Positions 1 to 8,597 of a stretch of 64,000 nt of DNA are shown one piece after another. The stretch is from Flavobacteriales bacterium (lineage in GTDB: Bacteria; Bacteroidota; Bacteroidia; Flavobacteriales_E; Vicingaceae), in NCBI GenBank assembly GCA_013359255.1, contig JABWCF010000003.1, forward strand, positions 1 through 64,000. The letters run 5' to 3'. The position numbers were made by a program, and so were the translations under genes. The notes beneath the pieces are model-generated. The model did not search any database, was not told where the DNA came from, and saw only the letters and a list, made by a program, of their open reading frames with translations. The stretch's first letter is position 1; each line of letters begins with the position of its first letter.

Positions 1-410
1 GTTACTGATAAGTAATTTGGAATTGTAAATTATATCTCCCGTTCTGAGTCTAATTGTATATAATCCAAAAGGTAAATTCTTAGCATCAATGTCAATTTGC
101 CTTTTATCGGACGTTTTACCTAATACTATTCCACTAAATAAATCAACGGAATATTTGTAGTAAGAAGAATGAATAGCATATTCCAATATGAAAAATTGAC
201 TGCATCCTGTATTAAAACTAAACCATTGCTCCGTCTGCCCATTGCCAAAAACAAAGGTTTGTGGGCTGTTACATTTCGACACCGGATTTAAAATGGCTGC
301 TGTTTGGCAAGAGTTGTTGTTTTGTGCATGGAGCATGCTGGTAACATTAATAAATACTGCAAACACAAGGGTTTTTAGTGTCCCGAAAATGGGAGGGGTA
401 AGTATTTCAT
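1..410 (-). CDS. Type A T9SS sorting-domain protein, frame-broken and cut by the window edge
   Basis: A minus-strand frame open from about position 420 to the window edge encodes a short secreted protein: a hydrophobic signal-like stretch ending in SMLHAQ, a Cys-containing middle (NNNSCQTAAI, FNTGCSQFF), and a C-terminus (LPFGLYTIRLRTGD then NSKLLISN) that looks like a type A T9SS sorting domain. The stop codon lies outside the window. The only ATG able to supply a whole signal peptide is at 410-408, but it is in another frame (MKYLPLPFSGH then stop). One extra base in the C4 or T4 run near 385-398 would join the two frames into MKYLPPPIFGTLKTLVFAVF. A consensus -7 promoter sits just upstream of that ATG. 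So this is either a fresh frameshift mutation or a homopolymer error in the sequence. An internal ATG at 336 would leave the protein without a signal peptide. Confidence 0.6.
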
Positions 411-436
411 AATGAGTACTTTATAAAGATGTGGTA

Positions 437-467
437 CAAAGATAGAGAAAAATAAAGCAGAGAACAA
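437..467 (-). promoter_or_regulatory. Bacteroidota-type promoter for the minus-strand T9SS protein
   Basis: Read on the minus strand, TATCTTTG (444-437) matches the Bacteroidota -7 consensus TAnnTTTG exactly, and a TTG (467-465) lies 20 bases upstream, within the usual spacing for the -33 element. Transcription would begin near 430, about 20 nt before the ATG at 410. This is the best-spaced two-part promoter I found in the window, and it supports the ATG at 410 as the true start of the frame-broken gene. Confidence 0.6.
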
Positions 468-900
468 GAATTATGTTGCAATTATTATTGCTTTTGGTGT
501 TGGCTCATGTTTTATTTATTCAAAAAATACCCCTTGTGCATTTAGAAGAATTTTTAATAAAAAAAGGGGGCCGTTCGAGTTTTTCTGAAAGAAAAATATC
601 GAGAACACACTTTTTTTATTGAGCATTTGTATTCTCGATATATTCCGCAATGCTGCGGAACACTCGAATTGACAAATTTTCTTTCAAATGCACAACGGGT
701 TCTAAAATATATTTTGAGAAGAAATACTGCGTAAAACACAGATTAAGTAAGAAAGTATCCATTCTATTAACATTTTAAATTTTCAAGACAAAATTTTTCT
801 AATATGCCGCAGAAGTTTAAAAATTCTAAAGCAACTAACTTAAAAAAAAACGTCTGAGTATTGCAAAACTTCTTACTTTAGTACGTTTTTATATTTTATT
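468..900. other. Gene-free stretch with nested inverted repeats
   Basis: No convincing coding sequence is present. The only ORF, on the minus strand at 554-739, has no recognisable domain and unusual composition. The stretch holds several inverted repeats: ATATCGAGAA (596-605) with TTCTCGATAT (632-641), TTCCGCA (643-649) with TGCGGAA (654-660), and TTCGAGT (574-580) with ACTCGAA (662-668). The last pair encloses the first two, so an RNA from either strand could fold as a three-way junction. No T-run follows, so a simple terminator is unlikely. The rest (700-900) is AT-rich leader of the next gene. Confidence 0.4.
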
Positions 901-3900
901 TTGAAAATTACTTTAATACATATATTTCTCTTTACTACTCTGTTTGTTAAAGCAAACGAAAATTCTCCCCTTAAATTTCAAGAAAACAAGGGCCAGTGGG
1001 ATGAAAAAATTCACTATATGGCTCAAATTCCTTCGGGTAAACTTTTTGTAGAAAATGGAACCCTCACTTACACCTTTGTTCACGAAGAAGATATTCATCG
1101 AATACACGATATTCACCACGGCCACTACCCCAACCCAAGCGAAAAGGACATGCAGATAAGAATGCACGCCTATAAAATACAATTCGAAAACAGCAACCCC
1201 AACGCTACATTTAAAACCAACAAAACAACTCCCGATTATGTAAACTACTTTATTGGTAACGATTCGGCAAAATGGGCGGGCAGAGTTAAACAATATGGAG
1301 AATTAACCTGCCAATCGTTGTACCAAGGCATAGACATGAAAATGTATTTTACAAAAGGTAAAATAAAGTACGACCTTATAGTACATGCCGGATCTAATCC
1401 AAAAGACATTAAACTAAATTATTCCGGAACCGATAAATTATTCCTTAAACGCGGAAGCTTGTACATTAAAACTTCAGTTAATGAAGTAATAGAAAAAAAG
1501 CCCTTTGCTTTTCAAAAAGTAAACGGACAACTGAGGCAAATCCCTTGTAATTACGTATTGAAAGGAAACACGCTCTCTTTCTCATTTCCGGCAGGATACG
1601 ATAAAAACTACGAACTGATTATAGACCCTGTTTTAATTTTTTCTACCTATACAGGCTCATCGGCAGATAATTGGGGTTTTACAGCCACCTACGATTCTCA
1701 AGGCAACTTGTATGCGGGTGGCATCTGTTTTAACTTTGGATACCCCACCACTGTTGGAGCTTTTCAAACTACCTTTGCGTTGGGAAGCACCGATATTGCC
1801 ATTTCTAAGTTTAACAGTACAGGAAATGCCCTGCTTTACTCTACCTACCTTGGCGGAAATAGTGCAGAAGCTCCACATAGCTTAGTGGTAGATAACGCAG
1901 ATCAATTGGTCGTTTTAGGTACCAGCAGCAGTCCAAATTTTCCAACAACAGGAAATGCTTACGACCAAACTTTTAACGGAGGTACTCCCTTCAGTTTCTA
2001 TTCAGTAAATTATGCGAATGGAGTAGACATTGTGGTTACAAAATTTAATATTTCGGGAACCGCTTTAGTAGGCTCTACCTTTGTGGGAGGAACAGGTAAT
2101 GATGGAAACAATACCGCACCCGGCTTACGGTACAATTATGGAGACCAGTTTAGAGGTGAAGTTATTTGCGATGCGGCTAATAACGTATTCGTAGCCTCTA
2201 CTACCAATTCTGTTAATTTTCCGGTAACGCCCGGAGCTTTTCAAACAATCTACGGAGGAGGTCTTCAAGATGCCGTTGTATTTAAACTAAATCAAGACCT
2301 ATCGGGAATGGCATGGAGCACCTACATTGGCGGAAATTCTGCCGATGCAGCATACGGTATTCAATTGAATAGTGCCGGAATTCCTTACGTTTCGGGTGGA
2401 ACTTTAAGCAATAATTTTCCCACTACACCCGGTGCCTTGTTTACAAATTTACAAGGAAGTACCGATGGGTTTTTATGTCGTTTAACTCCCACCGGAACGG
2501 CCCTTACGGCTTCTACCTACATGGGCACACCCCAGTACGACCAAAATTATTTTGTGCAAATAGACATGTTTGATGATGTGTATGTAATAGGGCAAACCGA
2601 AGGCACTTACCCCATTACACCCGGAGTTTACAGCAACCCTAATAGCGGTCAGTACATTCACAAATTAAATGCGAATCTTAGTGCCACAAAATTTTCTACC
2701 ACCTTTGGTTCGGGATTAAGCAAACTCGATATTTCGCTCAATGCCTTTTTAGTAAACGATTGCGACCATATTTATGTATCGGGTTGGGGAGGCTCTATCA
2801 ATTCGCTAAATGGAGGCCCTCCACAAAGTTCTACGAACGGACTATCCACTACCGTTGGTTCATATAAACCCACTACCGATGGAAGCGACTTTTACCTGAT
2901 GGTGTTAGACACGAATGCCAGTCAACTTTTATATGCCACCTTTTTTGGAGGCCCGGGACAAGAGCATGTTGATGGTGGCACCAGCCGATTTGATAAAAAA
3001 GGGATTGTGTATCAAGCCGTGTGTGCCGGTTGTGGAGGCAATTCTAATTTCCCTTCTACGCCCGGAGCTTGGTCTACCACTAATAGCAGTTCAAATTGCA
3101 ATTTGGCTGCCTTAAAATTCGATATGGCTCAGCTAAATGCCGCCATATCGAACAATGTTCCACCGGTTATTTGTGCCCCACCCGGAACGGTTACATTTAC
3201 GAACAACAGCAATGGAGGAAATCAATATTTTTGGGATTTTGGCGATGGCAATACTTCTACGGCCACTAATCCCACTCACACCTACAATGATACTGGTGTG
3301 TATACCATTATGTTGGTGGCCATGGATTCTCTCTCCTGTTTGCTATCTGACACCGCTTATACAACCATAAAGGTAGAGGGCCCTCCAGAAGCTGAAGTAA
3401 GTGCCCCCGTTAGTATTTGCCCCGGAGATAGTACTCAACTTACCTCATCGGGAGGCGATACTTATCTTTGGATACCATCGGCAGGGCTTAGTAATGCAAA
3501 TATTCCAAATCCAAAAGCCTCTCCAGATTCTACCACTACTTATAAAGTGATAGTTGGAAATTTTTGCGGTTTTGATACTGCCGAAGTTACCATTTCGGTG
3601 TTTACCGACCCTACATCAGCCATGGCTGATACGGCCATTTGTATAGGACAAAGTATTCAATTAAGTACATCCGGAGGAGTAAACTACCAGTGGGTTCCTG
3701 CCACCTTTTTGAGCAACCCCAATATTGCCAATCCGCAATGTACTCCCACTAATACAACGCAATATACCATACACATTACTGATGCCAACGGTTGCGAATG
3801 GCAACAAGATGTAACCATTACGGTTGATACTATTTTACCAAAAGCCTTGGCGTTAAACGATACTACGATTTGCAGAGGTGATACCATCTCTGTATACGGA

Positions 3901-4782
3901 TCAGGTGGCTCAAGTTATAATTGGTATCCAAATTATAATATCATCAATGCTTTTAATGATACGGCTCAAGTATTTCCGCTTGTTTCTACTACTTATTATT
4001 TAATTGCTAAAAATGCCTGCGGACAAGATTTAGATAGCTTGCATATTACCGTTGTATTTGTTGATGCCATTGTTTGTAACGACACGGCTATTTGTATAGG
4101 CACTCAGGCAACCTTATATGCCGGAGGAGGAGATTTTTACGAATGGAAACCGGCTGCTCCCCTCAACGATGCTTCTATTTCTAATCCAACGGCTACCATT
4201 TACTTGCCCACCGTATTTAATGTTGAAGTAAGCAATGCGTTGGGTTGTAAAGATATTGCAACCGTAAAGGTTGATACCCTACCTCGTCCGTATGTTTCGG
4301 CAGGTGCCGACACGGTTATCGAATTTTACGATGAATACCAATTACACGGGTATGGAAACGGACTTCCGCATTGGAGCCCCGATTACTTTTTAAGTTGCAC
4401 CAACTGCTTTAAACCATGGGCAAGACCTGAAGTAACTACCGAATATGTTTTTACCATTACCGATACCAATGGATGCAAAAATTCAGATACCGTTAAAGTG
4501 GTTGTAAAAGGAAATCTTTATATACCCAATACCTTTACGCCAGACGGAGATGGTATAAATGATATTTTTTATGCCTACGGTTACAATCTGAAAAATTTTA
4601 AAATGTTTATCTTCAATCGTTGGGGTGAGTTCCTTTTCGAAAGTACAGAGTTGGTAAAAGGTTGGGATGGAAAATACAAGGGTAATCCTTGCCAATTGGG
4701 CACTTACGTTTGGAAAGTATTTTACACCGATGATGCCAATGTGAGCAAGCAAGCCACAGGGCACGTGAATTTGATTAAGTAA
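901..4782 (+). CDS. Giant secreted T9SS type B protein (SBBP propeller, PKD, gliding-associated C-terminus)
   Basis: This 1293-residue protein starts at a TTG followed by a clear signal peptide (KITLIHIFLFTTLFVKA). Residues about 25-245 resemble the N-terminal domain found before SBBP propellers (QENKGQWDEKIHYMAQIPSG). Residues 245-740 hold repeated SBBP beta-propeller blades (STYLGG, STYIGGNSADAAYG, FPTTPGA). A PKD domain follows at about 755-830 (YFWDFGDGNTST, THTYNDTGVYT), then four similar Ig-like repeats, each with an Ala-Ile/Ser-Ile-Cys-x-Gly motif. Residues 1204-1293 are the gliding-motility-associated C-terminal domain (IPNTFTPDGDGINDIF, FNRWGEFLFES), the type B sorting signal of T9SS. 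It is therefore predicted to be exported across the outer membrane and displayed or released. The ligand is unknown; propeller and PKD modules suggest adhesion or matrix binding. It stands alone here, about 30 kb from the PorP/SprF gene. Confidence 0.9.
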   Translation: MKITLIHIFLFTTLFVKANENSPLKFQENKGQWDEKIHYMAQIPSGKLFVENGTLTYTFVHEEDIHRIHDIHHGHYPNPSEKDMQIRMHAYKIQFENSNPNATFKTNKTTPDYVNYFIGNDSAKWAGRVKQYGELTCQSLYQGIDMKMYFTKGKIKYDLIVHAGSNPKDIKLNYSGTDKLFLKRGSLYIKTSVNEVIEKKPFAFQKVNGQLRQIPCNYVLKGNTLSFSFPAGYDKNYELIIDPVLIFSTYTGSSADNWGFTATYDSQGNLYAGGICFNFGYPTTVGAFQTTFALGSTDIAISKFNSTGNALLYSTYLGGNSAEAPHSLVVDNADQLVVLGTSSSPNFPTTGNAYDQTFNGGTPFSFYSVNYANGVDIVVTKFNISGTALVGSTFVGGTGNDGNNTAPGLRYNYGDQFRGEVICDAANNVFVASTTNSVNFPVTPGAFQTIYGGGLQDAVVFKLNQDLSGMAWSTYIGGNSADAAYGIQLNSAGIPYVSGGTLSNNFPTTPGALFTNLQGSTDGFLCRLTPTGTALTASTYMGTPQYDQNYFVQIDMFDDVYVIGQTEGTYPITPGVYSNPNSGQYIHKLNANLSATKFSTTFGSGLSKLDISLNAFLVNDCDHIYVSGWGGSINSLNGGPPQSSTNGLSTTVGSYKPTTDGSDFYLMVLDTNASQLLYATFFGGPGQEHVDGGTSRFDKKGIVYQAVCAGCGGNSNFPSTPGAWSTTNSSSNCNLAALKFDMAQLNAAISNNVPPVICAPPGTVTFTNNSNGGNQYFWDFGDGNTSTATNPTHTYNDTGVYTIMLVAMDSLSCLLSDTAYTTIKVEGPPEAEVSAPVSICPGDSTQLTSSGGDTYLWIPSAGLSNANIPNPKASPDSTTTYKVIVGNFCGFDTAEVTISVFTDPTSAMADTAICIGQSIQLSTSGGVNYQWVPATFLSNPNIANPQCTPTNTTQYTIHITDANGCEWQQDVTITVDTILPKALALNDTTICRGDTISVYGSGGSSYNWYPNYNIINAFNDTAQVFPLVSTTYYLIAKNACGQDLDSLHITVVFVDAIVCNDTAICIGTQATLYAGGGDFYEWKPAAPLNDASISNPTATIYLPTVFNVEVSNALGCKDIATVKVDTLPRPYVSAGADTVIEFYDEYQLHGYGNGLPHWSPDYFLSCTNCFKPWARPEVTTEYVFTITDTNGCKNSDTVKVVVKGNLYIPNTFTPDGDGINDIFYAYGYNLKNFKMFIFNRWGEFLFESTELVKGWDGKYKGNPCQLGTYVWKVFYTDDANVSKQATGHVNLIK

Positions 4783-4808
4783 AAAATGAGGTGCTTAGAA
4801 AATGGTCG

Positions 4809-5816
4809 TTAATATTTTTCCATATTCAGCCATTTTAAGGCACTTCCACTAAGCAGCATTTTCTTAGTATCATCGGTGTAGGGCATACAGTGAATCAGCT
4901 TACCTGGTTCTAATTCGCCTAAAGGGAAAGGGTAATCAGAACCTAAGGCTACTTTGTCGGCACCTACTAAATTTACAATGTAATCGAGCATTTTCTCATC
5001 ATGCACCAAACTATCTAACCAAAATTTTCCTAAATAATTTTTCGGGTTTATGTTGTTATCAATTGCACATAAATCAGGACGTACTTGAAATCCATGCTCT
5101 ATACGGCCAATAGAAGAAGGGAAGGAACCCCCTCCGTGAGCAAAAGCGACCCTTAATTTAGGCAAACGTTCAAATACGCCTCCAAAAATCATAGAACAAA
5201 TAGCTAAAGAAGATTCGGCCGGCATACCCACTAACCAAGGCAGCCAGTATTTTTGCATTTTGTCTTTACCCATCATATCCCAAGGGTGAACAAAAACGCA
5301 CATATCTAACTCCTGTGCCGCTTCAAAAACAGGAAAGAGATGCTCGTCATTCAAATTCCAATCGTTAACATGTGAACCTATTTGAATACCTTTTAATCCT
5401 ATTTTTTTACATCGTTGAAGTTCTTGTATGGCAAGTTTTTCATCTTGCATGGGCAAGGTACCCAAGCCTGCAAAACGAGTAGAGAAATCGCTTACTATTC
5501 CGGCTATATGGTCGTTTAAAAATTGAGCAATTTCTAAGGTATGTTGAGGTTTAGCCCAGTAATTAAACATGACCGGAACCGTAGATAAAACCTGCAAATC
5601 TACATGATGTAAATTACATTCTTTTGTGCGCACCTCCGGATCCCATGCATTCGATTGTATTTCTCTGAAAAACGTGTTATCCATCATCATACGGGCACAG
5701 CAGGGTTTGTGATGTTCTAAGTGAATAAAACCTCCGTACCCGAATTTTTCGTTGAAAAAGGGGATTTTTTCGGGCAAAATATGTGTATGTATGTCTATGG
5801 TAAAAAACTTGCTCAT
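4809..5816 (-). CDS. nbaD: 2-amino-3-carboxymuconate-6-semialdehyde decarboxylase (ACMSD)
   Basis: Zinc amidohydrolase-fold decarboxylase of the kynurenine/3-hydroxyanthranilate route; it turns ACMS into 2-aminomuconic 6-semialdehyde in the cytoplasm. With the start at the ATG 5816-5814 (MSKFFTIDIHTHI) the protein has 335 residues, the family's usual length. The metal and catalytic residues then fall at H10 and H12 (DIHTHI), H177 (VHPWDMMG), H227 (AHGGG) and D294 (GSDYPFPLGE), almost the same numbering as the Pseudomonas enzyme. An upstream in-frame ATG at 5834 would add six residues and overlap the previous gene by 17 bases; I reject it. The gene follows nbaC with one base between the stop codon and this ATG, so the two are surely co-transcribed. 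Directing ACMS here prevents its spontaneous cyclisation to quinolinate. Confidence 0.93.
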   Translation of the reverse strand: MSKFFTIDIHTHILPEKIPFFNEKFGYGGFIHLEHHKPCCARMMMDNTFFREIQSNAWDPEVRTKECNLHHVDLQVLSTVPVMFNYWAKPQHTLEIAQFLNDHIAGIVSDFSTRFAGLGTLPMQDEKLAIQELQRCKKIGLKGIQIGSHVNDWNLNDEHLFPVFEAAQELDMCVFVHPWDMMGKDKMQKYWLPWLVGMPAESSLAICSMIFGGVFERLPKLRVAFAHGGGSFPSSIGRIEHGFQVRPDLCAIDNNINPKNYLGKFWLDSLVHDEKMLDYIVNLVGADKVALGSDYPFPLGELEPGKLIHCMPYTDDTKKMLLSGSALKWLNMEKY

Positions 5817-5817
5817 A

Positions 5818-6345
5818 CTATACGAATCTTGCATCGGCTTCCATTGTATGCCCGCATTTTTTACATGTTCTTAAAGCGTTAGAAGAGTAAAACTCTTTAA
5901 AACGCGAGAGGAAATCGTTTTCGATATTAATCAGTTTAAAATACGATTCGTGCAGTTTCGTATTGCATTTTTCGCAGAACCAAAGCAAACCATCGGTATC
6001 GTTTTCTTTTCGCACTTTTTCAATAACTAGTCCTACGGTGTTTTCGCCCCGCATAGGTGAGTGTGGAATTTTTGGTGGAAGCAGAAACAATTCGCCTTGT
6101 TTAATGGGTACATCAACGGGTTGATTATCTACCTGAATACGCACATTTACATCGCCCTCGATTTGGTAAAATAGTTCTTCCGATTCGTTGTAATGGTAAT
6201 CTTTACGGGCATTAGGGCCACCTACAATCATTACAATAAAATCGCCCGCTTCTACATACAGGTTTTTATTGGCAACAGGAGGTTTTAGTAAATGTCGGTT
6301 TTCTTCAATCCATTGATGCAAGTTGAAAGGGGGTTTTATTTCCAT
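5818..6345 (-). CDS. nbaC: 3-hydroxyanthranilate 3,4-dioxygenase
   Basis: Cupin-fold Fe(II) ring-cleaving dioxygenase that converts 3-hydroxyanthranilate to ACMS, the substrate of the next enzyme in the operon. The 175-residue length fits bacterial members. The iron ligands are H51, E57 and H95 (YHYNESEELFY, PPKIPHSPMRG); the substrate-contacting R47, R99 and E110 are at the same positions as in the Cupriavidus enzyme. The C-terminal rubredoxin-like metal site of bacterial forms is present as two CxxC pairs (C124/C127 and C161/C164). It is the first gene of a two-gene minus-strand operon with nbaD and is divergent from the SDR gene. The 64-bp gap holds overlapping near-consensus promoters for both directions. 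Confidence 0.94.
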   Translation of the reverse strand: MEIKPPFNLHQWIEENRHLLKPPVANKNLYVEAGDFIVMIVGGPNARKDYHYNESEELFYQIEGDVNVRIQVDNQPVDVPIKQGELFLLPPKIPHSPMRGENTVGLVIEKVRKENDTDGLLWFCEKCNTKLHESYFKLINIENDFLSRFKEFYSSNALRTCKKCGHTMEADARFV

Positions 6346-6409
6346 AAAATCGTTTTTTAAAAAAACAAGTTTAACTTCGCTTTGTTCACCCCGAAAATAC
6401 AGATATTTT

Positions 6410-7198
6410 ATGAATATAAACTTAAATGGGAAAACAGCATTAGTTTGTGGAAGTACACAGGGTATAGGAAAAGCTACTGCTATGATGCTGGCCGAAATGG
6501 GAGCTAATATTGTACTTCTTGCTCGAAATACCGAAAAATTAAAAGAAGTTCACAAATTACTCAGTACTACACAGAATCAGAAACATTATTTTATTTCGGC
6601 CGATTTTTCTTTTCCTCCTGAGGTAAAACTTGCCGTTGAAAATTATTTAGAAATAAATCCGCAAATAGATATTTTGGTAAATAACACAGGGGGGCCACAA
6701 GGGGGCTTAGCTTCTGAAGCTAGAACCGATGATTTTCTTCACGCCTTCAACAGTCATTTAATTTGCAATCATTTGTTGGCAGAAGCTGTAATTCCGAGTA
6801 TGAAAAAAAATAATTATGGTCGAATTATAAATATTATTTCTACTTCGGTTAAAATTCCTCTAAAAGGATTAGGGGTTTCGAATACCATAAGAGGTGCGGT
6901 AGCTAGTTGGGCTAAAACATTAGCAAATGAATTGGGGCAATACAACATTACAGTAAACAATGTACTACCGGGTGCCACCCGTACTCAGCGTTTGCTAAGT
7001 TTATTAGAGAACAAAGCAATAAGCACAGGGAAATCTGTGGAAGAATTATTGAGAGAAATGGAATCTGAAATTCCGATGAAACGCATTGCTACCCCCGAAG
7101 AAGTAGCGGCTGCCATTGCTTTTTTGGCCTCTCCGGCCGCATCTTATATTAACGGAATCAATATTCCGGTAGATGGAGGAAGAACCGGCTGTTTATAG
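6410..7198 (+). CDS. SDR-family protein with a degenerate active site
   Basis: A 262-residue Rossmann-fold short-chain dehydrogenase/reductase. I chose ATG 6410 (MNINLNGKTALVCGSTQGIG) because the longer reading frame from 6323 overlaps nbaC and adds an unrelated N-terminus. A near-consensus -7 element TAACTTCG (6372-6379) precedes it by 30 nt. The nucleotide-binding turn (GSTQGIG, 14-20) and NNTGG (91-95) are present. Ser144 of the catalytic triad is kept, but the YxxxK motif is replaced by S157-N-T-I-R161. That matches the known BKR-like SDR subgroup, which is described as lacking a full catalytic tetrad. The C-terminus (PEEVAAAIAFLASPAASYINGINIPVDGG, read in pieces) is normal for the fold. 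Its place beside the dioxygenase/ACMSD operon hints at aromatic catabolism, but its reaction, if any, is unknown. Confidence 0.82.
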   Translation: MNINLNGKTALVCGSTQGIGKATAMMLAEMGANIVLLARNTEKLKEVHKLLSTTQNQKHYFISADFSFPPEVKLAVENYLEINPQIDILVNNTGGPQGGLASEARTDDFLHAFNSHLICNHLLAEAVIPSMKKNNYGRIINIISTSVKIPLKGLGVSNTIRGAVASWAKTLANELGQYNITVNNVLPGATRTQRLLSLLENKAISTGKSVEELLREMESEIPMKRIATPEEVAAAIAFLASPAASYINGINIPVDGGRTGCL

Positions 7199-7251
7199 AA
7201 AAATAAAATGGGTTAACCGCTGTTAATTTGTTTTACTATTTTATTAACTGC

Positions 7252-7974
7252 TTATCCCTTTAATTTAAATACCACAGGTAAGGTGTAGTATTGACTCACG
7301 GCTCTTCCGTTTTGCTTGGCCGGAAAAAACTCCGGAAACATCTTTAAAACACGTATTGCTTCATTACTTAATTGTGTATGCGGAGTTCTTAGTACTTCTA
7401 TGTTTTCTATATCACCTGATTTGTTTACCACAAAACGTATAAAAACAGTGCCTTCAATTTCGGCTTTTTTCATGTCGGAAGGATACTTTAAGTTTTTTTG
7501 CAGCACTTTATTGATTTCATCAAATGTGCAAAGTTTACGTTGCTCTTCGTCTTCAATATTCTTGCAGTTTTTGGTGTGAGCAAAATGCTCGGCATGAAAA
7601 ACAGGCACATCTGGTTCATCTATTTTTTCTGTTTCTATTGGAACAATAGTGGTATTATTTGTAATTGGATTTGGATTGAGTGTATTATCCGTATTTATTA
7701 CCGTAGTGTTGGCAACCGGAACAAATTGCAGTGAGCGTACTAGGTGTTGTTTATTCACTTTGGGGGCTTCCGGTTGTGTCTCATTAAAAAAGGTATTGGG
7801 TATTACAAAGTCTTCTGTAATGTGAGTTTCTTTAGGTTCAAATTTAAATATAGTATAAGAGCTTTTCCACTCAAAAGCTAGTAAAACAAGACCTAAAGAA
7901 AGGATTAAACCTAGCTGAAAAAATAAAAACTTTTTATTTTCTAAGGTTTGTGAGGCATTTTTTTTGGCTTCCAT
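7252..7974 (-). CDS. TonB-family energy transducer
   Basis: A 240-residue protein with a short cytoplasmic N-terminus, one membrane segment at about residues 17-35 (FLFFQLGLILSLGLVLLAF), a long polar periplasmic linker rich in Asn/Thr/Pro, and a TonB C-terminal domain at about 165-240 (IEGTVFIRFVVNKSGDIEN, EAIRVLKMFPEFFPAK, YTLPVVFKLKG). This layout is that of Bacteroidota TonB homologues that couple the proton-motive force, via ExbB/ExbD, to outer-membrane transporters. No exbB, exbD or SusC-like receptor lies nearby, so its partner is not visible. The linker carries a Cys pair (CKNIEDEEQRKLC) that could form a disulfide. Convergent with the SDR gene. Confidence 0.85.
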   Translation of the reverse strand: MEAKKNASQTLENKKFLFFQLGLILSLGLVLLAFEWKSSYTIFKFEPKETHITEDFVIPNTFFNETQPEAPKVNKQHLVRSLQFVPVANTTVINTDNTLNPNPITNNTTIVPIETEKIDEPDVPVFHAEHFAHTKNCKNIEDEEQRKLCTFDEINKVLQKNLKYPSDMKKAEIEGTVFIRFVVNKSGDIENIEVLRTPHTQLSNEAIRVLKMFPEFFPAKQNGRAVSQYYTLPVVFKLKG

Positions 7975-7995
7975 GGCTATTGGTTTTTAAGTTTG
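7963..7995 (+). promoter_or_regulatory. Promoter for the small lipoprotein gene
   Basis: TTTG (7963-7966) and TAAGTTTG (7988-7995) are separated by 21 bases, a good match to the two-part Bacteroidota promoter. It would give a leader of about 60 nt before the ATG at 8061. The upstream half overlaps the 5' end of the divergent TonB gene. Confidence 0.5.
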
Positions 7996-8060
7996 AAATA
8001 TATAACTACATTAGCGGTTTAATTATTGTGTAGATGCAGTCTCATTTAAAATTCCATACT

Positions 8061-8498
8061 ATGTCTAAAAATTTTTTTTTATCAGTTCTTATTTTGGTTG
8101 TTTTTTTTTCTTGTAAAACAAAACCGGTTGCTACTTCTACAACTACCGCAAAAGCGGAAAGAATAATACAGTTTGGGGAAGGGGGTGGATTTACAGGAAT
8201 GTATGAAGAGTTTCAACTTTTAGAAATCGGAGAATTAAAATACCTTGACAACAAAACGGAACGCTGGATTTTGAAAAAAAACTTCTCTGATACACAAACA
8301 AAATCTTTTTTTAATCAGCTTGATGAGGCTGATATTACGGGTATAGATTTTAATAAACCGGGCAACATGAGTTCCTACATTGAACTAAAAACGAATGGTA
8401 CCACCTATAGGGTAACGTGGGGGAACCCTAGCACTTTTCCACCTCAAAAAATTGTTGATGTTTTTAATCAGCTAATGAAAGAAGCCAAGAAAGAGTAA
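8061..8498 (+). CDS. Small predicted lipoprotein of unknown function
   Basis: A 145-residue protein. ATG 8061 is preferred over 8034 because it begins a proper lipoprotein signal (MSKNFFLSVLILVVFFSC) with the lipidation Cys at residue 18; the earlier start would bury it behind nine polar residues. The mature part has a Gly-rich strand (FGEGGGFTGMYEEFQLLE), then a region ending in WGNPSTFPPQ and a charged helix at the C-terminus. I know this general pattern from Bacteroidota lipoproteins but cannot name a function. Likely anchored in the inner leaflet of the outer membrane or in the inner membrane. Transcribed alone from the promoter at 7963-7995. Confidence 0.75.
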   Translation: MSKNFFLSVLILVVFFSCKTKPVATSTTTAKAERIIQFGEGGGFTGMYEEFQLLEIGELKYLDNKTERWILKKNFSDTQTKSFFNQLDEADITGIDFNKPGNMSSYIELKTNGTTYRVTWGNPSTFPPQKIVDVFNQLMKEAKKE

Positions 8499-8597
8499 AA
8501 AAGCCTAAAGATATTTTTCGATTTTAATTTTTCGGCAGTTTCTATTTCCTGATTCGTTGTACTGCTTAATTTTAGTTTCTAGTGCATAGGGTGGTTT

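Noticed and set aside
554-739. 61-codon minus-strand ORF
   Set aside because: No promoter, domain or signal; lies across the inverted repeats and has arbitrary composition.
913-1293. 126-codon minus-strand ORF
   Set aside because: Fully opposite the well-supported 1293-residue T9SS protein; a codon-bias shadow.
6323-6409. N-terminal extension of the SDR gene
   Set aside because: Overlaps nbaC and runs through its own promoter; ATG 6410 gives the normal SDR N-terminus.
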